A stretch of 64,000 bases of DNA from Chryseobacterium sp. G0162 (GTDB lineage Bacteria; Bacteroidota; Bacteroidia; Flavobacteriales; Weeksellaceae). Shown here in pieces: positions 34,099 to 42,866 of this stretch; the first letter of the stretch is position 1, and each line of letters begins with the position of its first letter. Below the pieces are notes generated by a model. That model was not told where the DNA came from. It worked only from the letters and a program-made list of their open reading frames with translations, and ran no database searches. Location: NCBI RefSeq assembly GCF_003815715.1, contig NZ_CP033922.1, forward strand, positions 3,706,001 through 3,770,000. The letters are read 5' to 3'. Position numbers and translations under genes: made by a program.

Positions 34099-34884
34099 TT
34101 ATTTTCTATTTATAATATATTCTTCATCTGTGATTAGCTCAATGTGAGGACCATGCTGAGGATAATATTTCAAACCTTCAAGATGCCCAAAATGAAGTGC
34201 ATATTTTTGAGTAAGTTGTCTTACTTTATTTCCAAATGAATTAAGATTGATGGATTGAACAGCACCTATTCTTTGGCAGCCATTCGTAAAGAAGAGCATT
34301 AGATTGGAGTGAGTACTGAAATCATAATCTTTATAATAAAATACATTGATATTTTCTTCCCGGCAGATAGAACCCAGATCATTGATGAAAAATTTTTTAT
34401 CTGCTAACGGAAGATTACAGTCAATCCTTATAGAAAGATTTTCCGCATTATTCTTTTTAAAATCTGAACCTACAATTTGTAGAAAGCGATGTTCATTAGG
34501 CCCCCAATTTTCTCCTTCACTATGATAAGCTTTAGTAGATTGTGTTTTAAATGGAATGCTAACATCTAATAATACTGCATTTTCACGAATCAACAGTGCT
34601 TCCACTTCCAGGGCAAACTGAAAATGAAAATCAAAGAGCTGATGATCTCCAATGCTGATGATAAGCTGATTATCATTGATATTAAGAAACAAAAATGCTT
34701 CTTTAAACCTGGTTCTCAGATTTTCCAGTTTTTCGATAAAATCATTGATGTTTTCCACCTGAATTTTTGCAGCCAATTCTGCGGCATTATCTGCATGGCC
34801 TCCATATCCCTCGAAAAATTTAAAAAATTTGAAATCATATAAATTTTCAGGGAATTTAAAGTACCAATATACTCCTAAAATCAT
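34099..34884 (-). CDS. Cytoplasmic protein of unknown function
   Basis: About 261 residues starting MILGVYWYFKFPENLYDF. No signal peptide or membrane segment once the AT-rich 17-residue upstream extension is excluded. Features include LFLNINDNQLIISIGDHQLFDF, PNEHRFLQIVG and a C-terminal QHGPHIELITDEEYI with clustered His residues (GHLEGLKYYPQHGPHIEL). No family recognised. Forty bases upstream of the VOC gene on the same strand, so possibly the first gene of that transcript. Confidence 0.6.
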   Translation of the reverse strand: MILGVYWYFKFPENLYDFKFFKFFEGYGGHADNAAELAAKIQVENINDFIEKLENLRTRFKEAFLFLNINDNQLIISIGDHQLFDFHFQFALEVEALLIRENAVLLDVSIPFKTQSTKAYHSEGENWGPNEHRFLQIVGSDFKKNNAENLSIRIDCNLPLADKKFFINDLGSICREENINVFYYKDYDFSTHSNLMLFFTNGCQRIGAVQSINLNSFGNKVRQLTQKYALHFGHLEGLKYYPQHGPHIELITDEEYIINRK

Positions 34885-34957
34885 GATGAACCGGGTTGAT
34901 AATTGAATAAAGATCAAATTTAAATAAAAATTCACGTTCTAAAACATTCAAAACCCC

Positions 34958-34965
34958 TAAATTTG
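34958..34965 (+). promoter_or_regulatory. Promoter box of pafA
   Basis: TAAATTTG, perfect TAnnTTTG, 22 bases before the pafA ATG. Confidence 0.65.
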
Positions 34966-34987
34966 TGATCAATAAAATTTTACTTGG

Positions 34988-36634
34988 ATGCTTAGGAACA
35001 TTTCAATTGCGGCAGCTACTTTTTTGTCCGTAGTTACAATCAATGCACAGAAGAACAAAAATTCTCAATTGGAAAGACCCAAATTAGTAGTAGGTCTTGT
35101 AGTAGACCAGATGCGTTGGGATTATTTATACCGTTTTTACAACAAATATGGAAATGACGGTTTCAAAAGACTTTTGAATACCGGTTATTCTTTAAATAAC
35201 GTACACATTCCTTATGTACCTACCATTACTGCTTTAGGACATACTTGTATTTATACAGGATCTGTACCTGCGATTCACGGAATTGCCGGAAATGACTGGA
35301 CAGATAAAGATACAGGTAAAGGTGTATATTGTACTGCCGATGACAGCGTTCAGCCAGTGGGGACAACCAATACCAAAACAGGAAGCCATTCACCTAAAAA
35401 TCTTTGGTCAACTACAGTAACGGATGAGCTGAGGCTGGCAACAAATTTCCAAGGGAAAGTAGTCGGAGTTTCTTTAAAAGACAGAGCTTCTATTCTTCCT
35501 GCAGGTCATACACCAAACGGAGCTTTCTGGTTTGATGACAGTACAGGAAACTTTATTACCAGCACATGGTATATGAATGATCTTCCTCAGTGGGTAAAAT
35601 CATTCAATTCTCAGAATTTACCGGAGAAATTGGTAGCTAATGGGTGGAATACTTTGCTCCCGATCAATCAATATACAGAAAGTGCACCAGACAATTCTCC
35701 TTGGGAAGGATTATTAGGTAGTGCAAAAACACCTACATTCCCTTACAATGATCTTGCAAAAGATTATCAAACCAAAAAAGATAACATTCGTTATACTCCT
35801 TTCGGAAATACGTTGACATTAAAGTTAGCAGAAGCTTCTGTAGAGGGAGAAAAACTGGGAGGTGATAATATTACAGACTTTTTAGCCATCAATTTGGCTT
35901 CTACGGACTATGCCGGGCATAAATTTGGGCCAAACTCAATTGAAGTGGAAGATGTTTATATCAGATTAGATCAGGATTTAGCACAATTCTTCAATTATTT
36001 GGATTCAAAGGTTGGAAAAGGACAGTACACGGTGTTCCTTTCTGCTGACCATGGTGGAGCACACTCTGTAGGTTTTTTAAAAGAACATAAAATTCCTACG
36101 GGATTCTTTGGAGAAGGTGCTGAAAAGAACCTCAACCAAAAGCTGAAAGATAAATTCGGAGCTGATAAATTGATCAACGCTATTGATAATTATCAGATTT
36201 ATTTCGATAGAAAAGTATTGGCAGACAGCAAACTTGAATTGGATGATGTAAGAAACTTCGCTATTAAAGAACTGGAAAAAGATCCTACTGTTTTATATGC
36301 AGTTTCTGTAGACAGAGTGTCTGAATCAAGCATTCCTGAGCCCATCAAGCAAAGAATTATCAATGGAATCAACAGACAAAGAAGTGGGGATATTCAATTG
36401 ATCTCTCACGACTCTATGCTTCCGCCATATTCTAAAACAGGAACTACTCATAGTGTATGGAACTCTTATGATTCACACATTCCGTTAATCTTTATGGGTT
36501 GGGGAGTGAAACAAGGTGAAAGCAATAAGGCTTATCACATGACGGATATTGCCCCTACAGTTTCTTCATTACTGAAAATTCAGTTCCCAAGTGGAAATGT
36601 TGGAAATCCAATTACAGAAGTTATAGGTCAATAA
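34988..36634 (+). CDS. pafA: Secreted alkaline phosphatase PafA
   Basis: A 548-residue periplasmic phosphate monoesterase closely matching the PafA enzyme of Elizabethkingia (Chryseobacterium) meningoseptica. After a signal peptide (FLSVVTINAQ), Asp40 (LVVDQMRWDY) is a zinc ligand and Thr81 in YVPTITALGH is the nucleophile. Asn102 (GNDW), Lys164 and Arg166 (VSLKDRAS) line the phosphate site; each is shifted by two from the published numbering. Other zinc ligands lie in STDYAGHKFG, SADHGGAHS and GTTHSVW. PafA is phosphate-insensitive and frees phosphate from metabolites and phosphoesters. Monocistronic with its own promoter and terminator. Confidence 0.95.
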   Translation: MLRNISIAAATFLSVVTINAQKNKNSQLERPKLVVGLVVDQMRWDYLYRFYNKYGNDGFKRLLNTGYSLNNVHIPYVPTITALGHTCIYTGSVPAIHGIAGNDWTDKDTGKGVYCTADDSVQPVGTTNTKTGSHSPKNLWSTTVTDELRLATNFQGKVVGVSLKDRASILPAGHTPNGAFWFDDSTGNFITSTWYMNDLPQWVKSFNSQNLPEKLVANGWNTLLPINQYTESAPDNSPWEGLLGSAKTPTFPYNDLAKDYQTKKDNIRYTPFGNTLTLKLAEASVEGEKLGGDNITDFLAINLASTDYAGHKFGPNSIEVEDVYIRLDQDLAQFFNYLDSKVGKGQYTVFLSADHGGAHSVGFLKEHKIPTGFFGEGAEKNLNQKLKDKFGADKLINAIDNYQIYFDRKVLADSKLELDDVRNFAIKELEKDPTVLYAVSVDRVSESSIPEPIKQRIINGINRQRSGDIQLISHDSMLPPYSKTGTTHSVWNSYDSHIPLIFMGWGVKQGESNKAYHMTDIAPTVSSLLKIQFPSGNVGNPITEVIGQ

Positions 36635-36654
36635 TCTTAATAACATATAAAAAA

Positions 36655-36675
36655 AACATTCCGCTCCGGAATGTT
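36655..36675 (+). terminator. Terminator of pafA
   Basis: Perfect 9-bp stem AACATTCCG / CGGAATGTT with loop CTC, flanked by A residues on the left and T residues on the right. Confidence 0.9.
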
Positions 36676-36768
36676 TTTTTATTTTACATACACTGGAAGG
36701 TTATTAATTCTTTTTTAGATCAGGATTCAATCGATTCTGCTTTCGTATTTCTTTCATAAAATTCACTT

Positions 36769-36799
36769 TTTGCCTAATACATTTAAAAAGCTATCTTTG
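36769..36799 (+). promoter_or_regulatory. Promoter of the cobalamin-uptake operon
   Basis: TTTG at 36769-36772, 19 bases, then TATCTTTG at 36792-36799: both Bacteroidetes elements with the expected spacing. Transcription would start near 36806, right at the riboswitch. Confidence 0.8.
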
Positions 36800-36807
36800 C
36801 AAAAATT

Positions 36808-36955
36808 TTGGTTTCCAGTATATTGGAATGAAAAGGGAATTGGGTGAAACTCCCAAACTGTCCCCGCAACTGTAAATCGCAATAAAAGTTTCTGTAAATA
36901 GCCACTGTATAAAAACGGGAAGGCACAGAAAGCGAAAGTCAGGAGACCTGCCAGA
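36808..36955 (+). ncRNA. Cobalamin (B12) riboswitch
   Basis: A full aptamer with the canonical pieces in order: GGGAATTGGGTGAAACTCCC, then AACTGTCCCCGCAACTGTAA, then AGCCACTGTA, GGGAAGGC and the B12 box AGTCAGGAGACCTGCC at 36937-36952. Adenosyl- or methylcobalamin binding would fold the RNA and shut off the downstream genes. A GGAGG sequence at 36984-36988, strong for this phylum where such sites are rare, lies 15 bases before the btuB start. It may be the site masked in the bound state. No terminator hairpin is seen between aptamer and gene, so translational control is likelier. Confidence 0.95.
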
Positions 36956-37002
36956 AAATTAATCAAAAAAACATATTGCTTTCGGAGGAAAAGTAGAAGG
37001 AT

Positions 37003-38835
37003 ATGGATATAAAAAGATCTCTAATACTATTTTTGTCATCTTATGGCTGTTTTCTTTTCGGACAGGAGAAAGCTGTAGATACTATTTATATTTTCGACAG
37101 CCAGATGAACAAGGTGAAACAATTTCACCCTGTGAAAACAATTCATGCTGAAGATGTTGAAAAAAACTCCAGTAACCTTTCCGAAGTATTAAGATTTCAG
37201 TCTTCCATTTATATTAAAGAAAACGGACGTGGTGGAACTGCCTCACCATCATTTAGAGGTACTACTGCTCAACAGACTTCTTTTGTTTGGAATGGAATTA
37301 ATGTTAATTCCAATTTTCTAGGGCAAGGAGATGTGAACAATATTTCCCTATTCGGATATGACCAGATCGGAATAAAAGCAGGGGGAGGAAGTGTGACTTA
37401 TGGTTCCGGCGCTATTGGAGGAAGTATTCACCTGGACAACAGCCTTAATTTCAATCAAGGTTTTCACGGCAGTCTATTTTCTGAAGCAGGATCTTTTAAT
37501 ACTTTTAATAATTTTGTTAAAGGCTCATACAGCAATGATAAATTCAGTTTTAAGGCTTCAGGAAATTATTCTATCAGTGAGAATGCTTATGAGGTGAATA
37601 AAGAACCCCGGAATTATATAAATCTTAACGGAGAATATTACAATACAAATTTTAATATTTCAGCTGCTTATAAATTCGCTCCACATCATCAGATTTCATG
37701 GATTTCTGAATGGTTTAATGGTCAACAGCATTTTCCAATCTTATTTGACAGAGAAACGGAAACAAAATATCAGACTCAAAATGTAAGAAGCCTAATTTCC
37801 TGGGATTGGAATAAGACCCGTTTTAATAACTCTTTTAAAGCAGCTTATACGGAAGAAAATTTCCAGTATTTTAATGATATAGACAGACCTAAATTCAGTA
37901 GTGGAACTGGAAGGAATTATATTCTGAAGAATGATTTCAATTATTTTCTTACCTCAAAGTGGAACTTCAATATTATTGGAGAATACCAATTTAATAAAGG
38001 TGAAGGTTATGGTTCAGGAATAGACCATGTCAGTAGAAATATGGGGTCCATTGCTGGATTGATAAGATATTTTCCTACCACTGATTTACGTTTTGAAGCA
38101 GGAATAAGACAGGATTTTGTTGGAGTGACTAAGTCGCCTCTTTTATTTTCTTTTTCAGGAAAATGGAATGCTTTAGATTGGTATAATCTGGGATTAAGTG
38201 TTTCAAGGAATTTCAGAGCTCCTTCTTTCAATGATTTGTATTGGAGACCGGGTGGAAATGAAAATTTAAAACCGGAAACTTCTTATCAGTTTGAATTGAG
38301 AAACCAATTTAAAGCTGGTGATTTTAAACTCTCTCTGGTTCCTTATTATATGGATATCAGAGATATGATAAGATGGCTTCCTACTTCCTTTGGATATTAT
38401 AGTCCTGTAAATACTGAGCATGTAAGATCTTATGGAGTAGAAGCTCAAGCAGAATTTGCTAAACGCTTTGGAAAACATTTTCTGAATGTAGGTTTAGGAT
38501 ATGCCTATACAAATTCCCAGGATCTTGAAAAGAAGAAACAGCTGATGTATGTGCCATTTCATAAGTTTACCGGAAATATTGATTATCAGTATGAATTTAT
38601 AAAAGTATACGCTCAGGGATTGTTTACCGGACTTACCTATACAGATTCCAATGAGAAGAAAAGTGAGGCACTGAAAGAATATTTTGTTATGAATGCTGGT
38701 GTTGGGGCTACGTTTTTAAAGAATTATACTTTGGGCTTTAAGATTAATAATATTTTCAATCAGACTTATTATACTATGTTTGCTTATCCGTTACCCGGAA
38801 GAAATTACAGTGTAAATTTAAATATCAACTTTTAA
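37003..38835 (+). CDS. btuB: TonB-dependent cobalamin receptor (BtuB-like)
   Basis: A 610-residue outer-membrane receptor. A signal peptide (LILFLSSYGCFLFGQ) is followed by a plug domain (about residues 40-150) with LSEVLRFQSSIYIKENGRGG, SPSFRGTTAQQTSFVWNGI and VTYGSGAIGGSIHLDN. A 22-strand barrel then ends in NYSVNLNINF, with the terminal aromatic. The compact size matches BtuB rather than SusC-type receptors, and the riboswitch upstream identifies the ligand as a cobalamin or related corrinoid. Followed after 18 bases by a beta-propeller lipoprotein. Confidence 0.92.
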   Translation: MDIKRSLILFLSSYGCFLFGQEKAVDTIYIFDSQMNKVKQFHPVKTIHAEDVEKNSSNLSEVLRFQSSIYIKENGRGGTASPSFRGTTAQQTSFVWNGINVNSNFLGQGDVNNISLFGYDQIGIKAGGGSVTYGSGAIGGSIHLDNSLNFNQGFHGSLFSEAGSFNTFNNFVKGSYSNDKFSFKASGNYSISENAYEVNKEPRNYINLNGEYYNTNFNISAAYKFAPHHQISWISEWFNGQQHFPILFDRETETKYQTQNVRSLISWDWNKTRFNNSFKAAYTEENFQYFNDIDRPKFSSGTGRNYILKNDFNYFLTSKWNFNIIGEYQFNKGEGYGSGIDHVSRNMGSIAGLIRYFPTTDLRFEAGIRQDFVGVTKSPLLFSFSGKWNALDWYNLGLSVSRNFRAPSFNDLYWRPGGNENLKPETSYQFELRNQFKAGDFKLSLVPYYMDIRDMIRWLPTSFGYYSPVNTEHVRSYGVEAQAEFAKRFGKHFLNVGLGYAYTNSQDLEKKKQLMYVPFHKFTGNIDYQYEFIKVYAQGLFTGLTYTDSNEKKSEALKEYFVMNAGVGATFLKNYTLGFKINNIFNQTYYTMFAYPLPGRNYSVNLNINF

Positions 38836-38853
38836 AAATAAAATTTAATATAT

Positions 38854-39930
38854 ATGAATATCAAAAGAATTTTACCTCTTGCATTTGCGTCTATGCTACT
38901 TTTCAATGCTTCTTGTAGCAGTGATAATGATATAGAAATTATTCAGAAACCTTCATCAGGTGCTTATGAAAACGGAATTATTGTTTCTAACGAAGGAGGG
39001 TTCTCAAAACCTACTTCTGATGTTACCTTTATTACTAGTAATCTGGGAACAGTTTATACTAACATATACTCTAACAATAATGGAGGAGAAGCATTCGGGA
39101 AAGTACTTCAGAGTATAGGCTTCAGTGGAGATAAGGCTTATCTTGTAGCCAATAGTCCCAGTAAAATTGATATTGTAAACCGATATACATTTAAAAAGCA
39201 GGTTACAGTAACAGAAAATCTTGATAATCCAAGATATATTGCATTCTCCGGGAATAAATATTTTGTAACAAATAATAATTTTGCTGGTAAAAATAAGCTT
39301 AATGCCTATAATATTTCAGATAATTCATTTTTTGGCAGTATGGGATTTCCGCGTTATGCTGAAAAAGTAGTTGAGGCAGAGGGTAATATTATTGTGCAGA
39401 CAGATGGTATTGGATATGACACTAATCCACCCTATAACTCATTTGCCACTGGTTATACTATCACAGTTGTAAATCCTTCTACAATGGTTAATCCTAAGGT
39501 CATTACATTACCTACTAAAGGAATTATCAAAGATCTTATTTCTTACAAAGGAATTGCTTACGTACTAGTTTCTGATACAACAGATTCTTACATTTATAAA
39601 ATCAATTCAGTCACTGGAAACTATACTACAACTACGCTTGCTGGAATTGCTGATGTTCAGAAGCTGAGAGCTGATAATAATATGTTTTATTTTATTACAG
39701 GTTCTAACAATATTTATAATATGACTGTTGGGTCTTCTTTCGTTTCTAAAGTTCCTATTGTTAAAGCATCCGGTAATGTATATGGTTTTGATGTAATTGA
39801 CGGTAGAATTTTTGCATCAGATGCCAGCTTTACTGAAGATGGTAAAGTAAATGTTTATGATGCACTAAGTGGTACTCTATTGAAAAACTTTACAGCAGGT
39901 GTTGGAACAAACGGGTTCTATAAAAATTAA
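38854..39930 (+). CDS. Beta-propeller surface lipoprotein, BtuG-like
   Basis: A 358-residue lipoprotein with lipobox LLFNASC (Cys21). The mature part is a YncE-like/DUF5074-type beta propeller: repeated units such as NEGGFSKPTSDVTFI, KVLQSIGFSGDKAYLVANSP, PRYIAFSGNKYFVTNNN, IKDLISYKGIAYVLVSDT and VYGFDVIDGRIFASDASF. In Bacteroides, BtuG is a propeller lipoprotein that sits on BtuB and captures B12 with very high affinity. The position directly after btuB and under the riboswitch supports the same job here, by analogy. Sequence-level homology to BtuG is untested. Confidence 0.82.
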   Translation: MNIKRILPLAFASMLLFNASCSSDNDIEIIQKPSSGAYENGIIVSNEGGFSKPTSDVTFITSNLGTVYTNIYSNNNGGEAFGKVLQSIGFSGDKAYLVANSPSKIDIVNRYTFKKQVTVTENLDNPRYIAFSGNKYFVTNNNFAGKNKLNAYNISDNSFFGSMGFPRYAEKVVEAEGNIIVQTDGIGYDTNPPYNSFATGYTITVVNPSTMVNPKVITLPTKGIIKDLISYKGIAYVLVSDTTDSYIYKINSVTGNYTTTTLAGIADVQKLRADNNMFYFITGSNNIYNMTVGSSFVSKVPIVKASGNVYGFDVIDGRIFASDASFTEDGKVNVYDALSGTLLKNFTAGVGTNGFYKN

Positions 39931-39989
39931 AAATTACGCTTCGGCGTATATAATATAATTTTTTATTTTTTCATCATTTGTGTTTTTTT

Positions 39990-40017
39990 CCGGGCGGGTT
40001 CTTTAGAACCCGCCCGG
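39990..40017. repeat. GC-rich hairpin
   Basis: CCGGGCGGGTTCT (39990-40002) faces AGAACCCGCCCGG (40005-40017). Very stable, about 60 bases after the propeller gene, but without a long T tract, so either a terminator or an intergenic palindrome. Confidence 0.7.
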
Positions 40018-40043
40018 CTTTGGTATATACCTTATTGAAGCAC

Positions 40044-40075
40044 AAAAAAAGCTGGATCAAAATCCAGCTTTTTTT
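40044..40075. terminator. Bidirectional terminator
   Basis: AAAAAAAGCTGGAT (40044-40057) pairs with ATCCAGCTTTTTTT (40062-40075). A and T tracts on both sides serve the btuB operon and the convergent cca gene. Confidence 0.93.
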
Positions 40076-40088
40076 TATTGAGTAAAAA

Positions 40089-41510
40089 TTAATTCATTTT
40101 TAATCCCAGCTTTTCAGCTTCGGCAATCACAAATTTTGTTGCTTCTTCCTTTTCATTAGCAATTTCACCTTCAAGGATTGCTTCTTTAACTTTTTCCTTT
40201 AAAATACCGATTTCACGGCCCGGCTGAAGGTTAAACATTTCCATGATCTCTTCTCCGGTAATAGGAGGCTGAAAGTTTCTTACCTGATCTTTTTCCTCTA
40301 CTTCTTTGATCTTTACTGCTACATATTCAAAGTTCTTTTTGAACTTTTCCTGCTTTTTAGAATTTTTGGTCGTGATGTCTGCTTTACAAAGAGTAAACAG
40401 TTCTTCAAGGTCTTCTCCGGCATCAAATAAAAGCCTTCTTAATGCAGAATCTGAAGCATCGTCCGTAATCAAGGCGATAGGTCTGGAAGAAAGCTTAACC
40501 ATCTTCTGAACATATTTCATATCGCTTCCTAATGGCAGTTTTAATCTTTGGAAAAGAGCTTTTACCATTTTGGAGCCTAAGAATTCATGCCCGTGAAATG
40601 TCCATCCTGTACCTTCAACAAATTTTTTCGTAGGTGCTTTTCCTATATCGTGAAGTAATGCAGCCCAACGCAGCCAAAGGTTATCAGTATTCACAGAAAT
40701 ATTATCCACTACTTCAAGAGTGTGATAGAAGTTATCTTTGTGAGTCTGTCCTTCAACTTCTTCAACTCCTTTCAGTTCAATTAATTCAGGAATAATAAGC
40801 TTTAAAAGTCCTGTTTGCTCCATTAATTTTAATCCTACAGAAGGTTTTTCAGATAACATGATTTTATTGAATTCCACCATGATTCTTTCCATAGAAACAA
40901 TCTTAATTCTTTCCGCTTCCTGCTTGATGGCTTCTAAAGAATTTTCTTCAATTGTGAAGCCTAAAGTTGAAGCAAAACGAACTGCTCTCATCATTCTCAA
41001 AGGATCATCAGAATACGTTTGAGCGGGTTCCAAAGGAGTTCTTAAAATCTCTTTTTCCAGATCTTCAATTCCATTGAACGGATCTATAAGTTCCCCGAAA
41101 TTATCTTTATTCAAAGAAATAGCCATTGCATTGATGGTGAAATCTCTTCTTTTCTGATCGTCTTCCAAAGTTCCACCTTCTACTTCCGGTTTTCGGCTGT
41201 TCTCCGTATAACTTTCCTTTCGGGCACCTACAAATTCCAGCTCAAGATCTTTATATTTGATCATAGCGGTTCCATAGGTTTTGAATACGGAAACCTTTAA
41301 TTTAGGATCGATATCCTGAGCGACATTCTGTGCCAGTTCTATACCACTTTGTTCCGTCACAAAGTCTATATCAGTAGATGCTTTTCTCTTCATCAGAAGA
41401 TCACGAACATATCCACCAACAATATATACAGACTGGTTATTCCTTTCTGCAGCCTCAGAAATTATTTTAAAAAGTTTTAAATTCTTATTTTGAGTAAGAT
41501 TAATTTTCAT
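40089..41510 (-). CDS. cca: CCA tRNA nucleotidyltransferase with HD domain
   Basis: A 473-residue class II nucleotidyltransferase that adds or repairs the 3' CCA of tRNA. The catalytic head has VYIVGGYVRDLLMKRKASTDIDF (GG-(18-20)-DxD motif), then the RRDFTINAMAISL and DDPLRMMRAVRFASTLGF motifs C-D. A C-terminal HD hydrolase domain has ALLHDIGKAPTKKF and HGHEFLGSKM. The length and HD extension are those of the Bacteroidetes type. It is convergent with the B12 operon across the bidirectional terminator. Confidence 0.95.
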   Translation of the reverse strand: MKINLTQNKNLKLFKIISEAAERNNQSVYIVGGYVRDLLMKRKASTDIDFVTEQSGIELAQNVAQDIDPKLKVSVFKTYGTAMIKYKDLELEFVGARKESYTENSRKPEVEGGTLEDDQKRRDFTINAMAISLNKDNFGELIDPFNGIEDLEKEILRTPLEPAQTYSDDPLRMMRAVRFASTLGFTIEENSLEAIKQEAERIKIVSMERIMVEFNKIMLSEKPSVGLKLMEQTGLLKLIIPELIELKGVEEVEGQTHKDNFYHTLEVVDNISVNTDNLWLRWAALLHDIGKAPTKKFVEGTGWTFHGHEFLGSKMVKALFQRLKLPLGSDMKYVQKMVKLSSRPIALITDDASDSALRRLLFDAGEDLEELFTLCKADITTKNSKKQEKFKKNFEYVAVKIKEVEEKDQVRNFQPPITGEEIMEMFNLQPGREIGILKEKVKEAILEGEIANEKEEATKFVIAEAEKLGLKMN

Positions 41511-41547
41511 CGTTTATAATAGCGTCAATTTCTACCAATGCTGCTCA

Positions 41548-41892
41548 TTAATCATAATGAGCGTACATTTTATTTATTTTTCCTTCTTCATTAAAAAACA
41601 TTACTTCTACAGCATGTTTATCCATGATAGACCTATAAAATAATGCTACAGAATTTACCCCTGCTGTGGAATGAATCAGATCAAAATGCAGATCCGGAAA
41701 CTTATCCAGCGCCTTTCTCCAGTAATCACGAACGGCTTCTTTTCCATTTAAAGAACTTTCTTTTCCTCCGGTAGCCATAGCAATCATGGGGGTGGTAATC
41801 TCAATATCATCAGAATAGTGGGTGAGGATACTCTCTAAATCGTGAGAGTTCCAAGCATTTATCCACATTTGAGCGAATTCTTGATGATGCAT
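41548..41892 (-). CDS. SnoaL / NTF2-like protein
   Basis: A 114-residue NTF2-fold protein of the SnoaL-like group: FAQMWINAWNSHDLESILTHYSDD, then NGKEAVRDYWRKALDKFPDLHFDL and AVEVMFFNEEGKINKMYAHYD. The fold forms a cone-shaped pocket; enzymatic or ligand-binding function is unknown. The frame reaches back to a TTG at 41922, but that TTG lies in a TATCTTTG promoter box, so the ATG at 41892 is the start. Monocistronic. Confidence 0.85.
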   Translation of the reverse strand: MHHQEFAQMWINAWNSHDLESILTHYSDDIEITTPMIAMATGGKESSLNGKEAVRDYWRKALDKFPDLHFDLIHSTAGVNSVALFYRSIMDKHAVEVMFFNEEGKINKMYAHYD

Positions 41893-41919
41893 AACATGTA
41901 TTTTACGAGTTGGATTTTG

Positions 41920-41927
41920 CAAAGATA
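41920..41927 (-). promoter_or_regulatory. Promoter box of the SnoaL-like gene
   Basis: Minus-strand TATCTTTG, perfect TAnnTTTG, 27 bases before the ATG at 41892. Confidence 0.65.
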
Positions 41928-42000
41928 GAATTAAAAAAAAGAAATCCTGCCGATATGAACAGGCAAGACTCTAAAAAATAAACAGATTAATACAGAATTT

Positions 42001-42549
42001 TTACTCTCTAAGAACTTTTATCCTGTTATCACTCCATATTTTGATTACAGAAGATCCTGAGTATTTTGAAACTTTCTCTCTGTCTTCTTCTACAGCATAA
42101 TCTACAAGACTGATGATTTCCGGAGAAATATCAGAGAATTTCAATGGACTTTTATCACCACTGAAATTAGCAGAAGTAGAAACCAAAGGCTTATTCAGCT
42201 TGGTGATTAGTTTTTTACAAAAATCATTCTTCACCAATCTGATTCCGATGCTGCCATCTTCCGCAAGCAATTCTTTAGGCAAGCCTCTGGGATTTTCATA
42301 AACGATGGTTACCGGTTTTTCGCTTAAGTCAATAATTTCCCAAGCCATTTCAGGGACATCCACCAAATCCTGAAGTCTTTTTTCTGATTCTACCAGAATA
42401 ATCATAGACTTGTTTTTTTCACGTTTTTTGATGTCAAAAATTTTGTTGACAGCTTCTATATTGGTGGCATCACAACCAATTCCCCAAATGGTATCAGTAG
42501 GGTATAGAATCGTTCCGCCGGATTTTAATATTTCAATAATAGGTTCCAT
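42001..42549 (-). CDS. Sua5/YciO/YrdC-family threonylcarbamoyl-AMP synthase
   Basis: A 182-residue single-domain YrdC-type enzyme, expected to make threonylcarbamoyl-AMP for t6A modification of tRNA. Seen: GGTILYPTDTIWGIGCDATN (nucleotide-binding start), IFDIKKREKNKSMIILV (the KR...K(S/P) motif), GSIGIRLVKNDFC, and PLVSTSANFSGDKSPL (the STSAN motif). It lacks the Sua5 C-terminal domain. A 19-residue upstream extension to 42606 is AT-rich and not conserved-looking; ATG at 42549 begins with EPIIEILKSGG as in relatives. Confidence 0.92.
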   Translation of the reverse strand: MEPIIEILKSGGTILYPTDTIWGIGCDATNIEAVNKIFDIKKREKNKSMIILVESEKRLQDLVDVPEMAWEIIDLSEKPVTIVYENPRGLPKELLAEDGSIGIRLVKNDFCKKLITKLNKPLVSTSANFSGDKSPLKFSDISPEIISLVDYAVEEDREKVSKYSGSSVIKIWSDNRIKVLRE

Positions 42550-42649
42550 ATTTTTATTACATTCAAAACAGTGGATAAAGGTAGAGAATATATGAATTTT
42601 GTACAAAAAATTGAGGATAAAAAGGATGGTGGCATTGGTATGTTTTTAG

Positions 42650-42866
42650 GTTTTGGCTAAAGCCAATGGATTTGGAATAAAATTAAAAGACGGGCTAAAG
42701 CCCGTCTCTATTGATGTTTTATGTATGTAGAATTGTAAATATGTTATTCATTATCTAGGAATGAAAATAAATCTCGATTATAGCGTTCAAAATTATCTTA
42801 CGACATTGTATCAGACTCAATAGAAACGGGCTTTAACCCGTTTAATAATAAATAAAGCATTCAATT
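42650..42866 (+). repeat. REP-pair repeat, left copy flanking the transposase
   Basis: 217 bases, about 96% identical without gaps to 43333-43549 (constant offset 683). It starts with GTTTTGGCTAAAGCC and contains an inner palindrome ACGGGCTAAAGCCCGT (about 42689-42704) and, near its right end, AAACGGGCTTTAACCCGTTT, an inverted partner. The outer right end (GGCTTTAGCCAAAAC) is missing here: the transposase stop codon begins at the last base. The element has no coding capacity. Confidence 0.88.

Noticed and set aside
36763..36966. Minus-strand frame opposite the region before btuB
   Set aside because: It lies wholly on the complement of the B12 riboswitch and its promoter, which explain the sequence.
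39990..40017. Possible attachment site or integrase target at the GC-rich hairpin
   Set aside because: No integrase, no duplicate of the sequence in the window and no tRNA gene; a plain hairpin explains it.
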